A stretch of 64,000 bases of DNA from positions 1-64,000 of the IMG/VR virus record IMGVR_UViG_3300010885_014582; one strand, given 5' to 3'. The stretch's first letter is position 1, and the number at the start of each line of letters is the position of its first letter. Source of the DNA: a virus. The notes under the pieces are model-generated. The model was not told where the DNA came from. It was given only the letters and a program-made list of their open reading frames with translations, and searched no databases. Of this stretch, positions 45,951 through 54,846 are shown piece after piece. The translations under genes were made by a program, and so were the position numbers.

Positions 45951-47467
45951 TATGGAGCCTCTAGGGCTTCAACTTTTGCGGAAAGTTCCTGGACTGCTTG
46001 TACAAGGATAGAAATAACATCGTTTGTTTTCCACATTTGTGGAACAATTTCTCCATCTGTAATACCAAACTCAATGAGTTGTGGTTGTACTTCTAAGATT
46101 TCATCAACAATAAAACCATGACTAATACTGTTTTCGTATTGATCTTTTTCAATTACTCCGTCAGATTCTTGAGGGATTGCTTTAAAGGTACGGGGAGTTA
46201 AAGAATTGATGATATTTAAACCATCAGTAAAAGAGTTAATTTGTTCTTTGTATTTACGAAGTGAGGTAACGGTTGCAACTTCTCCACCTGCAAGAACACG
46301 CATGTTAGCAGCGGCTGTTGTAGTACGGGTACCACCAAATATAAATGTTCCAATAGATAATGTTCCAGAAACAGCCCACCAACCAGAACCACTGCTCCAA
46401 CCAATGTATGGTCCACCAAGCGGGTCCACATTGACAATTGCAGAAAGATAACCTGCTGTAGAAGCACTTCCTGCGCTACCAGCACTACCAGCACTGCCAG
46501 TAATGTTAATGCTATAAGTACCACCATCATTATAGGCAATGGCTGGTTTACCACTAACATTTGCCCAACTGACTGCATTAGCAGCAGCAGCAGTGCCAGA
46601 AATATTGATGTTGTAAGTTCCACCGTCATTGAAAACATTTCCAATAGCAGGCTTACCACTAACATTTGCCCAAGTTACTGCGTTGGCGCTATCAGCCACA
46701 CCAGCAGTTGCGGCTTTACCAGTTGTGCTCTGATTCCAAGTAGGGACAGTTCCAGTTAAACCTGAGTAAGGGACGCTACTAGCAGATGAGGCGTTGCCTA
46801 CAAAACCACCGTTTGCGGTGATAGTGCCCGTTGTAGAGATGTTGCTGTTGGCTGTCCAGTAAGAAAGGTTGTACCAAGTACTACCTACTTTTACTGAGAA
46901 TGGTGAGGCAGTGGTGCTGTTAGGTGTCCATGCAGTATTGACATAGGTGTCACCTGCTGAACCACGGTTAGAAGAAACTGTGTCTGTAAGTGTGCGAGCA
47001 GTACTGGAGCGAACAAAAATGCGCTTATCAGTAATTGCTTGTGCAACAGGTATACCACTATCAACACGCCATACAGCGGCTAGTACAACATCAGTTGAAT
47101 CAATGTTTACATCATTGGTACCAGTACCAGATGAAGGGAATCGTGGGTTAGTACTTCCAGCGGCTGGTCGTACTGCAAAGCAAGTAATTGAACCGCTTGA
47201 TAATCGAGCATGAATGATGTCAAAGAAAGCAGGAGATGTATATGGGGTTAATAAAACCGTGCCACCTGCGTATGGGTAATAAGCCCCATTGATAAGTACT
47301 TCACCAGCAGAGACTGTGACAGTCTGTGTAGCAGATCCTGGTGCAACGACCAGTCCACTGACAACACCACTTTTTTGATTTCCAAGAATCTGGAAGTCTA
47401 GGGAGTCTGGCTCTGCCTGATTTTGATTGAATGAATCAGGCGTATTTGGAATTGTAAAGCCAGACAT
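45950..47467 (-). CDS. Tail fibre with S74 intramolecular chaperone
   Basis: 505 residues. N-terminal part shows beta repeats (VVAPGSATQTVTVSAGEVLI, DGGTYNINISGTAAAANAVS) with repeated VSWANVSGKPAI blocks. The C-terminal ~110 residues are an S74-type chaperone: SLRKYKEQINSF, LTPRTFKAIPQ, SHGFIVDEILEVQPQLIEFG, WKTNDVISILVQAVQELSAK. Such domains trimerise the fibre and cleave themselves off. It lies in the head/neck region, an unusual location for a fibre. Confidence 0.8.
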   Translation of the reverse strand: MSGFTIPNTPDSFNQNQAEPDSLDFQILGNQKSGVVSGLVVAPGSATQTVTVSAGEVLINGAYYPYAGGTVLLTPYTSPAFFDIIHARLSSGSITCFAVRPAAGSTNPRFPSSGTGTNDVNIDSTDVVLAAVWRVDSGIPVAQAITDKRIFVRSSTARTLTDTVSSNRGSAGDTYVNTAWTPNSTTASPFSVKVGSTWYNLSYWTANSNISTTGTITANGGFVGNASSASSVPYSGLTGTVPTWNQSTTGKAATAGVADSANAVTWANVSGKPAIGNVFNDGGTYNINISGTAAAANAVSWANVSGKPAIAYNDGGTYSINITGSAGSAGSAGSASTAGYLSAIVNVDPLGGPYIGWSSGSGWWAVSGTLSIGTFIFGGTRTTTAAANMRVLAGGEVATVTSLRKYKEQINSFTDGLNIINSLTPRTFKAIPQESDGVIEKDQYENSISHGFIVDEILEVQPQLIEFGITDGEIVPQMWKTNDVISILVQAVQELSAKVEALEAP

Positions 47468-47474
47468 TTATTCC

Positions 47475-47744
47475 TTAGAGAGTGTCGTAGATGTTCCCGT
47501 GGTTTTTAAGGTGGTCATACAAACCTGCGGGAAGTGTATAAGTTGTCCCATCCTCAAAGTCAAAAGTTTCTTGACCCCAGTACATCTTCCATGTGCCTTT
47601 AACTCGGCCTTTTTTGGTATCAGGTGCGCCAGGAGAAACGACAGTAGTACTTTCAGGTACTGATGTCTCCACTACTTCAGTAGTGGTCTCTTCTGGTTCT
47701 GAGAAGATATCTGTGGTTGTAACATTTGTGCGTTTCGTAGCCAT
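47475..47744 (-). CDS. Small acidic protein beside the capsid gene
   Basis: 89 residues. Thr/Glu-rich N-terminal half (EPEETTTEVVETSVPESTTV) then a strand-rich end (GTWKMYWGQETFDFEDGTTY). No family recognised; may be a head decoration or a minor structural peptide. Confidence 0.5.
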   Translation of the reverse strand: MATKRTNVTTTDIFSEPEETTTEVVETSVPESTTVVSPGAPDTKKGRVKGTWKMYWGQETFDFEDGTTYTLPAGLYDHLKNHGNIYDTL

Positions 47745-47775
47745 GGCTACTCCTTTTGGTAGTGGTTAAAAATTT

Positions 47776-47824
47776 AACTTAAAAAGTGGGGTACTAGGCT
47801 TGCGCCATTCCCCCACTTTAAGTT
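47776..47824 (-). terminator. Terminator downstream of the major capsid gene
   Basis: Arms 47776-47791 and 47810-47824 form a stem, with GTGGGG pairing CCCCAC extended by AACTT/AAGTT, and one arm two bases longer. On the - strand the closing arm is followed by TTTTTAAG and further T/A-rich sequence. It would cut transcription after the capsid gene (stop 47836) and could give it extra abundance. Confidence 0.6.
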
Positions 47825-47835
47825 GACCTAGTGGA

Positions 47836-48915
47836 TTAGGCAGTTGGTACTGCGCCACCGAGTGTGTTGATGATAACACGAGATTCGTGTGTGATGACAC
47901 CGAAGCCCCAGATTGCGTACCATGACAAGCCGTGCTCACGACCGAAGTCGATTACACCACCATCACGGAGTTCAACTGGAAGGGCAATTGCTTGTCCGAA
48001 TGCGTTGTCACCGATCATGATTGAAGAGAACGAGTTCGAAAGAACTGCGTCACGGGTACTTGTTGCTGGGTTGGAGTCAACCAAACCAAGACCAGACTTA
48101 ACCTGGGTGGTTTCAATGAAGACCACATCGTACAAACGACCAATTTCACCGAGCATGAAGTTACCTGGAGCGGCATACTTTGTTACTTCGATGAATTCTG
48201 GCCAGTCACGAAGCGCACGGCTCTGTGAAGGGTGTACGAAACATACATAGGTATCGCCAAGGCGAGGGATGTTCTGGTTAGCCAAGATCTCAACTGCGTC
48301 CTTGACGGTTGCAGGTGACATGTAGCCAGGTGCGCCTGAGTTACCAGCGGCTGCGTACTCGTAAGGAGCACGAGGACCACGGGTAGAAGGAGCGGTGCGT
48401 CCGAAGACTACTGACGGTGCAACGGCAGAGCCGCCACCGAAAGGAACACCTGATGCGTACAGCGTGTTACGAGCCTGGATGTCCATGGACTGAGCCATGT
48501 GACGACCAAGAAGGCGTGAAGACGAAGCCATAACATCATCGAAAGAAGCGTTGAGGAGGAGTTCGGTAACCGAAACTGCCTTACCTTGTTCTTTAACAGT
48601 GATCTGGATCTGACTTGCTGAAAGTGCTGAAGGCTCCATACGGGTACCTTCTGTCAATTCTGCACCTGTTGACTCGTCCGTTGCAAGGTTGTTGTAACGC
48701 ATGAAGTTAATGGTGAGACCTGGCATGACGCCCAGTTCCGTCTTCTTGACGGCAAACTGTTCAAAGCGAAGCACTGGCATCGCCTGGAAAAGAATTTCTT
48801 TCGACCAGATAGTCTGGATCGCTGGGCTGAGAGCGGTGCCGCCAACGGTATAGCCAGTTGCGCTTGTCGCACCTGCCGTTGTTACTGCGCCACCTACGGG
48901 ACCTGGAAGGGCCAT
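47836..48915 (-). CDS. Major capsid protein (N4 gp56-like)
   Basis: 359 residues. Pattern of the N4 gp56/P22-coat-like HK97 fold: IQTIWSKEILFQAMPVLRFE, FAVKKTELGVMPGLTINFMR, ELTEGTRMEPSALSASQIQI and a helix AVSVTELLLNASFDDV. C-terminal GVITHESRVIINTLGGAVP. GGAGG lies 9 bases before ATG 48915. It is flanked by the scaffold upstream and a terminator downstream. Confidence 0.85.
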   Translation of the reverse strand: MALPGPVGGAVTTAGATSATGYTVGGTALSPAIQTIWSKEILFQAMPVLRFEQFAVKKTELGVMPGLTINFMRYNNLATDESTGAELTEGTRMEPSALSASQIQITVKEQGKAVSVTELLLNASFDDVMASSSRLLGRHMAQSMDIQARNTLYASGVPFGGGSAVAPSVVFGRTAPSTRGPRAPYEYAAAGNSGAPGYMSPATVKDAVEILANQNIPRLGDTYVCFVHPSQSRALRDWPEFIEVTKYAAPGNFMLGEIGRLYDVVFIETTQVKSGLGLVDSNPATSTRDAVLSNSFSSIMIGDNAFGQAIALPVELRDGGVIDFGREHGLSWYAIWGFGVITHESRVIINTLGGAVPTA

Positions 48916-48949
48916 GGGTTTATCCTCCGTGGATAGGGGTTGTTATGTT

Positions 48950-49753
48950 TTAGAAACGGCCTCTAGGAGACCGTGCGTTCAGGAGCCTATCCCGCATTTT
49001 TGAGTACTGATCCATCGACATATTGCGGATATCATCCGCACTTAACTGTTGGTATTCCGTTTGAGTTTCCATTGGCCCAACAGGAGGCGCCGTTACGGGT
49101 GCCCCCCTCAAGCGACCTTGCTGTTGCTGAGTCGCTTGCTGGATTGATTCAATAATAGCAGATGAACGCTCACGCAGTACAGCAATTGATTGTTCGATCT
49201 CATCCTCGCTGTTTCCTGACACAAGATCGATCAATTCTGGGATGATTGATTCTTGTTCTGCTTGCAGACGAGTATTGCGATAATGGGTCAAAGCCTGCAT
49301 CTGGCGCTCTTTATCGAGCAATGCTTCTTGGGCTTGGCGTTGTGCTTCAATGGTTTCAAGGCGTGCTTGCCACTCTTGCTCAACGGTATTGATGCGCTGA
49401 TTGAATTCATCTTCCTGTTTAAGGAGAAGTTCTTTAGCGCTGAGTTCGTCGATTTCACGCTGACGCAGAATTTCCGATTCTTTTTTAGAAAGGGCTTCTG
49501 CTTGCTTGCGGGCTTCTTCTCGCTCCTTGGCAATAAGTGACATCTGCTCTTCCATGTTTTTCACACGGACATCTGCCTCTTCAAGACGCTTGTACATCTT
49601 GTCTTTTTCCTGCTTACGGATACCTTCTACCTCATCTTCAGAGAAGAGTTTGGCGTTTGTACTTTTCATTGCGTCTTCAACAAATTGCTCCACTTGTGGA
49701 GAATCCATTGGGACAGAAATAATGTCCCCTTCGGGGACGGTGTTCTTGGACAT
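48950..49753 (-). CDS. Capsid scaffold protein
   Basis: 267 residues with a long coiled coil (about residues 40-170; e.g. ARKQAEALSKKESEILRQRE) and a Gln-rich end (QQATQQQQGRLRGAP). Located between portal and major capsid, the normal scaffold site. The polar disordered C-terminus (RDRLLNARSPRGRF) resembles scaffold coat-binding tails. No protease motif is visible. Confidence 0.7.
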   Translation of the reverse strand: MSKNTVPEGDIISVPMDSPQVEQFVEDAMKSTNAKLFSEDEVEGIRKQEKDKMYKRLEEADVRVKNMEEQMSLIAKEREEARKQAEALSKKESEILRQREIDELSAKELLLKQEDEFNQRINTVEQEWQARLETIEAQRQAQEALLDKERQMQALTHYRNTRLQAEQESIIPELIDLVSGNSEDEIEQSIAVLRERSSAIIESIQQATQQQQGRLRGAPVTAPPVGPMETQTEYQQLSADDIRNMSMDQYSKMRDRLLNARSPRGRF

Positions 49754-49806
49754 TAATTACCTACTTACTTTGTTAGTTTTGCTTTTTAGGGCTTGAATTG
49801 TTTGAC

Positions 49807-51501
49807 TTATGATTCTTCGTCAGGCACACGACGCTGGGCGAACCGTGCTCCGTATGCCTTTGCTACAAGTTGATTTACCATCTGCTCTTCTTGTGGAGTG
49901 ACCACTGCACCAGGCATTGGTCCACCACTATCAGGAGAGCCTCCTGTGGAAGATACATTAGCACCTCCAGCAGAAGCCATTTCTGGACCATCAGATCCAG
50001 GAATCATTCCAGTAGCCAGCATTACTGCTTGGCTGATCTGGGCACGGAGCATATCAAGTGCTCCTTGATCGACTGCGTCGTCTTGCAGTTCCTCAAAAAT
50101 TTCGTCCATCTTCTCGTTCGGGAATTCTTCTCCAAGAAGGCGCAAAGCACCACGCTTGGATTCCAAACCAAGAGCCATCTTGGCTTGAACCTCATTGAGT
50201 TTGATGAGTTGGTCGACAGGGAGTGGCTCAGGCCAGTGAACCATTGTCTTGTAAGTAAGGGGGTCAGCAGGGTCTAGTGCCGTTGCTTGATCACGCTCAG
50301 GCATCGCTGCTTTACTTGGATCATATTGAAGCATCTGTGGTTCAAACACAGCAGCAGTACGAATGATAATTTCATTTATACGCTCAAGACCTTTAGTAAA
50401 GTGAACCTTTTTCATCATGAAACGGTTCATCATTGGCTGATACTGAATTGCCAAAGCAACACCAGAGGTGTTAGATACAGGTTGGAATTGACCAAGAGCG
50501 GTCTCAGGTACACCAGTCATCTCATGCATAGAACGCTTAATGAAAGTGATGTATTCAAGAGCGCCAGCCATGTTTCCACTGGACTCAAGGTTGAATACGC
50601 TGGCGTCCTTAGGAAGACCTGCCCAAACTTTCTTAGGTCCACGCTCCAATTGAGAAGCCTTAGCGCCAGTAATAATAGTTACAGGAGCGGCGTGGTAGTT
50701 GATGATGTCAGAAACTTCAACCATCTTCTCATTGAGTTCACGGTTAAGTGGGATGATATCCCAGATGTCTGACTGACCCCATGGAGAAGAAGAGATAGAG
50801 GTGTTGGGGATATGCACAACAGGGATAGTTCCCAAAGCGTTGTCGTATTGATCAATTAGTTCGTCATTGATGAATTGTTGAATCATGTCATCAGAAAGAA
50901 TTTCGGTAAAGGTGTAAACCTGACGAGTTCCTTCAGGAGATGTACCCCAGAAACGGTATTTAAGTTTAAAGCGAAGCAATCGGTCACGGTCATGTGGGTG
51001 ATACTCAGGGAAGCAATGTGCTGGGTTCAACGGGATAACACGGATACGACCTTCAACAGGGATACCAACGCTGTCTACATATGGTTCTTCATATGCAATC
51101 TTTACAAAACAGTCACCAGTAACGGATGCTAGTTGACCCATTTCCCAAAGGACATAATGCTTGTTGTTATGGTTTTCCCATACTTGCGCCAGCAAATGAG
51201 GGATGATGGCTGAGTTTTGTTCTGGGCAACGAAATTGAACACCTTTACCAAAGCAAAAGTTGGTGATGTAGTCAGACATCGTGCGGACATAGTTAAGGTA
51301 GAACTGGGACTCACCCATTTCACGACGGTATGACCAGTGGTGACCAAGGTACCAAGCCCATGCGGCTGAGTAACGGTTTAAGCGAGGTCCATGTACTTCA
51401 AACTCTTCGTCTGCTAATTCCACCAAACCAAGTGGGGAGATAGCAACAGTGAGGTCACTCGATGCTGCTCTATAAGATGGTGACCAGAAGTCCATTGCCA
51501 T
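49807..51501 (-). CDS. Portal protein
   Basis: 564 residues. Recognisable portal features: NYVRTMSDYITNFCFGKGVQ, IRVIPLNPAHCFPEYHPHDR, LGTIPVVHIPNT, and a helical stem region with WGQSDIWDIIPLNRELNEKM and TGVPETALGQFQPVSNTSGV. It forms the dodecameric ring on which packaging and tail joining occur. Gene order terminase, portal, scaffold, capsid is canonical. Confidence 0.85.
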   Translation of the reverse strand: MAMDFWSPSYRAASSDLTVAISPLGLVELADEEFEVHGPRLNRYSAAWAWYLGHHWSYRREMGESQFYLNYVRTMSDYITNFCFGKGVQFRCPEQNSAIIPHLLAQVWENHNNKHYVLWEMGQLASVTGDCFVKIAYEEPYVDSVGIPVEGRIRVIPLNPAHCFPEYHPHDRDRLLRFKLKYRFWGTSPEGTRQVYTFTEILSDDMIQQFINDELIDQYDNALGTIPVVHIPNTSISSSPWGQSDIWDIIPLNRELNEKMVEVSDIINYHAAPVTIITGAKASQLERGPKKVWAGLPKDASVFNLESSGNMAGALEYITFIKRSMHEMTGVPETALGQFQPVSNTSGVALAIQYQPMMNRFMMKKVHFTKGLERINEIIIRTAAVFEPQMLQYDPSKAAMPERDQATALDPADPLTYKTMVHWPEPLPVDQLIKLNEVQAKMALGLESKRGALRLLGEEFPNEKMDEIFEELQDDAVDQGALDMLRAQISQAVMLATGMIPGSDGPEMASAGGANVSSTGGSPDSGGPMPGAVVTPQEEQMVNQLVAKAYGARFAQRRVPDEES

Positions 51502-51514
51502 GAGTTAGACCTTA

Positions 51515-52183
51515 CTACTTTTTTGTGGTTGGTGGAGGCTGTAATTGACTACCAGCACCAGTAAAGATGAATGTTCCTTGACCCGCTGGAACTACTGCTT
51601 TTTTACGACCACGACCACGGGAGAATCTTTGTGTTTCTGTTGTAGCACCAGTAACTACTTCTGTACCGACAGGTGCTTCTGAAGTAGTGTATCGCTCTGC
51701 TTCACCTGGGTCTAACTCAACATTTCCACCAGCCCTTTTTAAAACATCAGGATGTGTGGGGTTATATTCTGTAGTAAATGTTTCAATATTGTAGATACCC
51801 ATTTGGTTTCCACCAACAGCGGAAGTTCGTGCTAAGCGATTACTGCGTGGGGTGTCTTTAAATACACGAGAAACATCTTGAAAGATGTGAGGCTTACCTG
51901 ATTCGTCAGTATCCGCCCACATACCGAGTGCACGGTTAGGACGACCCGTTAGTTTTGCGTGATTTTCTGGTGTATGCATATAACGCATTACATCAGTAAC
52001 ACCAAAGTCATCTGTTGGCACACGCTCTTCATGACCAGGTAGAGATACAGAAGTACCAGAAGTTGGTGATTTTCCAGAAGCAAAGGTGGTTGATCCACCA
52101 TTTGCAAGAGTGTCAGCAACTAATTTATGTGGGTCAATTCCTGGGTATAGAAATTCACCATTATCAAATGTCTTTTCTGACAT
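51515..52183 (-). CDS. Disordered structural-region protein (222 aa)
   Basis: Gly/Ser/Thr-rich: FLYPGIDPHKLVADTLANGG, GVTDVMRYMHTPENHAKLTG, and a basic end (RGRGRKKAVVPAGQGTFIFT). Composition matches the small-protein cluster at 8-14 kb. Located between portal and the H1-tail protein. A minor virion protein is plausible. Confidence 0.5.
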   Translation of the reverse strand: MSEKTFDNGEFLYPGIDPHKLVADTLANGGSTTFASGKSPTSGTSVSLPGHEERVPTDDFGVTDVMRYMHTPENHAKLTGRPNRALGMWADTDESGKPHIFQDVSRVFKDTPRSNRLARTSAVGGNQMGIYNIETFTTEYNPTHPDVLKRAGGNVELDPGEAERYTTSEAPVGTEVVTGATTETQRFSRGRGRKKAVVPAGQGTFIFTGAGSQLQPPPTTKK

Positions 52184-52491
52184 CAGGCACCAGCCTTAGG
52201 AGCCGCCTTCTTAGCAGGAGCCGCCTTCTTAGCAGGGGCTTTTTTCTTTGCTACTGCAACAGTCAATTCTTCAACAACTTCAGGAAGTTCTACGGAAGCC
52301 TTGGCTAGGAAGTTAGCAGTTCCCTTGTCACCAACGAGGGTGCTGGCATAAGCAAGACCTGTAATAACGAGTGGCATAATTGCAGCCTGTGCGCCTGGAT
52401 CAATATTTGCCTTAGCAAGGAAATAAGAGAGTGCGCCGACAGCGGCACCCTTGAGAGTCTGGTCTGCGACCTGTTGGTTCTTTGTAGCCAT
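52183..52491 (-). CDS. Helical protein with histone H1-like tail
   Basis: 102 residues. The N-terminal part has hydrophobic helices (GALSYFLAKANIDPGAQA, IMPLVITGLAYASTLVG). The C-terminal ~25 residues are KKKAPAKKAAPAKKAAPKA, a typical histone H1/HU-tail repeat. AGGAG lies 6 bases before ATG 52491. A DNA-binding or membrane-bound role is possible; the tail is the notable feature. Confidence 0.65.
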   Translation of the reverse strand: MATKNQQVADQTLKGAAVGALSYFLAKANIDPGAQAAIMPLVITGLAYASTLVGDKGTANFLAKASVELPEVVEELTVAVAKKKAPAKKAAPAKKAAPKAGA

Positions 52492-52524
52492 GAATGCTCC
52501 TAGTAGAAGTGACACTCAATGATA

Positions 52525-53139
52525 CTATTTTTTAGAATCTCGTTCTTGCATAAAGGATTGGAAGGGTGCTCCCGTGTATGGATCAAACTTACTAGCCACG
52601 GTAATTGCCTTATTTGCAACGGTTTTAGCCTGCTGTGGTGTCAACTGTTTACCTACCGCAAGGGTGTGTAAAGCGCCCAAAGCGTAAGAGGAACCTGTAC
52701 CTACAGCGTAAATACCATTGCTATCGCTAGTCCAAGAGTAGTCACCCTCAAGAATATAGATAGTCCCATGGACAACTACAATGATGGTTGACCCTTGTTC
52801 AGCAATATGTTCTTTGTCATCTTTTGCTGAGGAATAACCCTGCTCGTCAAAACAAGACCTAAGAGAAGGTATGAACTGACGGGTAATGAACTGATCAAGT
52901 TTCTTACCAAGAGTATTGGCAGGTGGTATTGGTGGAACAAACACATGCTGAAGGATGTTGATTGCTCGAACATCTCCAGCAGCGCCCATGATGTACTTAC
53001 CATTAGCGGCAATCTTGGATGTTCCAGCCCCAAGGGTAGTTACCTGATATGCCGACCCTGAGTCGTCAAATGAGGCAATACGACTATCTGTGCAAAGTAC
53101 CGCATAGTTGTCACCTTGGATACCCACAATAGTTGTCAT
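52525..53139 (-). CDS. Proteasome beta / HslV-like Ntn hydrolase
   Basis: 204 residues. After the initiator Met the chain reads TTIVGIQGDNYAVLCTDSR, so Thr2 would be the N-terminal nucleophile, with Asp18 at the family's position 17 and a Lys (SKIAANG, Lys42) as the basic residue. YIMGAAGD and GTGSSYALGALHTL match conserved HslV/20S strands. Ntn hydrolases of this kind form rings that degrade or process proteins. ATG 53139 overlaps the phosphoesterase stop (TAATG). Substrate unknown; capsid processing is a speculation. Confidence 0.75.
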   Translation of the reverse strand: MTTIVGIQGDNYAVLCTDSRIASFDDSGSAYQVTTLGAGTSKIAANGKYIMGAAGDVRAINILQHVFVPPIPPANTLGKKLDQFITRQFIPSLRSCFDEQGYSSAKDDKEHIAEQGSTIIVVVHGTIYILEGDYSWTSDSNGIYAVGTGSSYALGALHTLAVGKQLTPQQAKTVANKAITVASKFDPYTGAPFQSFMQERDSKK

Positions 53140-54287
53140 TAGGCGGTGTATTCCTTGTTGTGGTACATCGCCCAACCATCTCGGATGGGGATCATCTCAA
53201 GGTTGAATTCGGCATCACCATCTTTGTAGTTGACTACACAGAGACCCTGTTGCCAGTTCTCAGTGATTGTCATCGGGCGACCGTCAAGGTCGATACCACC
53301 TTTAGTAGATGGTACAGCGCCATCAACACGAGCAAGGCAACCAGCAGAAGCCGCAAGGATGGTCTTACGACCGTCATAGTCTTCACGGGTTACTTCTGCC
53401 CACTCACGGCGGTGGATGTGTCCATAGAGCACTGAGGTCTTTTCATTAGCCAAATACATGTGTGCTGTAGAGCCGTTGCTTTTAACACGAGTACCATGGA
53501 TAACTTTCAACTTCTGATTAATCCAATAGTAACCAGCAGGGTAGCCAGGAACATATTGAATATTGAAATCATTAAAACGACAGAGGAACGGAACCGAAAG
53601 TACGGGCCAGTTGTCTGGTGTGTCTCCACGCCTCAAACCAAAAGAAGCCTTTGCATTATCTAATGTGTAGTTAACAAGACGCTCTTCATGGTTTCCAGCA
53701 AGCCAAACAATTTCAGCGTCAGGAGCAGCAGCACGAATACGAGCCATAAGAATTGTTGCGTAGTCAATTGATTTTTGAGTTGTCAATGCATAGGCAGGAC
53801 TAAGTCGGTATTTACCAAACTCAGCAAAGTCCAAGTTGTCACCATGCATGACTACTTTTTCAGGCTTTAAATCCTTGATCATTGCAACGCAGATGTCGAT
53901 AGCCCGCTCATCATGGATACCTTCAAGTTCACCTAATGCATTACGAAAGTAGCCGATCTGCATGTCAGGTAGGACTACTGCTGTATTCCACTCTGTTTTC
54001 TTTGGTGTTTTAGTTACATTGTTTGTTGGCAATTTAACAGCAGGACCTTGGTTAACAGGATCCCATTCAGGACCTTCTGCCCACTTTGGTGAGAACTGAA
54101 TAGCCGCAAGGTCGTGAATTTGTGCTTCACCATCTTGGTCTTTAGTTAGTGATTGATAAAGAGATACACGCTTTACTGAACCAATTTCGTCAATGTCAAT
54201 CTTCTGACGATCAAGAATCTCAAGAAGTTTTCCAAGAGCCTTAGCGTTGTTTGCTGGTTTGTCTAGATCATTCGCCAAGTTGCTCAC
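53139..54287 (-). CDS. Calcineurin-like metallophosphoesterase
   Basis: 382 residues. Metal-binding motifs in order: VVLPDMQIGYFR (D-x-Q variant of DxH), VVMHGDNLDF (GD), VWLAGNHEERL (GNHE), KVIHGTRV (H) and VLYGHIHRREW (GHxH). An N-terminal ~130-residue part is helical and could bind nucleic acid. GTG 54287 with GGGGAG seven bases upstream is preferred over ATG 54302. Substrate unknown: DNA end processing or RNA/nucleotide cleavage are possible. Confidence 0.8.
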   Translation of the reverse strand: MSNLANDLDKPANNAKALGKLLEILDRQKIDIDEIGSVKRVSLYQSLTKDQDGEAQIHDLAAIQFSPKWAEGPEWDPVNQGPAVKLPTNNVTKTPKKTEWNTAVVLPDMQIGYFRNALGELEGIHDERAIDICVAMIKDLKPEKVVMHGDNLDFAEFGKYRLSPAYALTTQKSIDYATILMARIRAAAPDAEIVWLAGNHEERLVNYTLDNAKASFGLRRGDTPDNWPVLSVPFLCRFNDFNIQYVPGYPAGYYWINQKLKVIHGTRVKSNGSTAHMYLANEKTSVLYGHIHRREWAEVTREDYDGRKTILAASAGCLARVDGAVPSTKGGIDLDGRPMTITENWQQGLCVVNYKDGDAEFNLEMIPIRDGWAMYHNKEYTA

Positions 54288-54561
54288 AAGGACACTCCCC
54301 ATTTATATGTCGTTGGATTGTACTGATGCTTACTGAATGTCCATGCTTACGCAAATTCTGTGTAAGCCAAGAAGCGCTGTAAGTCTTTGAACGACCTTGT
54401 CCTCTGTCTGCTTTGATTAAAGCAATTGCTCTGTTAAGAGCCTCAATGTCTTTTGTTTCCATGTCTGACATGATGACGGACAACTTGCAATGAACTTGGT
54501 TAGCGTTCAAGCGAGGTTCCATCAAATCGTCATACAAAGACCTACTGGTCTTATCTGCCAT
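54268..54561 (-). CDS. Small HTH-like protein (97 aa)
   Basis: Helical N-terminal part and then YSASWLTQNLRKHGHSVSIS followed by TIQRHINGECPCEQLG, resembling a helix-turn-helix with a Cys pair. Overlaps the phosphoesterase gene. Could be a terminase-small-like DNA recogniser or regulator. Upstream region 54562-54646 holds a 7-bp inverted repeat and no clear promoter. Confidence 0.5.
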   Translation of the reverse strand: MADKTSRSLYDDLMEPRLNANQVHCKLSVIMSDMETKDIEALNRAIALIKADRGQGRSKTYSASWLTQNLRKHGHSVSISTIQRHINGECPCEQLGE

Positions 54562-54646
54562 TTTGACTCCCTAGGATATCTATGCAGAGTTCTATTCAAG
54601 AACTCACTGTGCATCGTATCACGAACTAATGCACGATGCTAAGACT

Positions 54647-54844
54647 TTACTTCTTCAGGTGCCAATCAACATGGTCGTCAAGTCTTTCAGCGACATGGTT
54701 AACGCTGTCTTGAACTTTATCCAAGCGTTGCATTACTTGACCGTGGTCAAGCGAGTTAGCCTTCTTCATTGATTTAAACTCTTTAATTGAAAAACCAAAG
54801 GTAGTAATTACTGCAACAATAATGGTGGCGATTGCGGGATCCAT
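54647..54844 (-). CDS. XhlA-like membrane protein
   Basis: 65 residues. A transmembrane segment (AIATIIVAVITTFGFSIKEF, about residues 4-23) followed by a coiled coil (VMQRLDKVQDSVNHVAERLD). This resembles XhlA-type hemolysin/holin-associated proteins. A lysis role is inferred. Confidence 0.55.
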   Translation of the reverse strand: MDPAIATIIVAVITTFGFSIKEFKSMKKANSLDHGQVMQRLDKVQDSVNHVAERLDDHVDWHLKK

Positions 54845-54846
54845 AA

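Noticed and set aside
54611-54639. 7-bp inverted repeat between two genes as a terminator
   Set aside because: Arms are short and the loop long, and no T run follows. Not strong enough to call.
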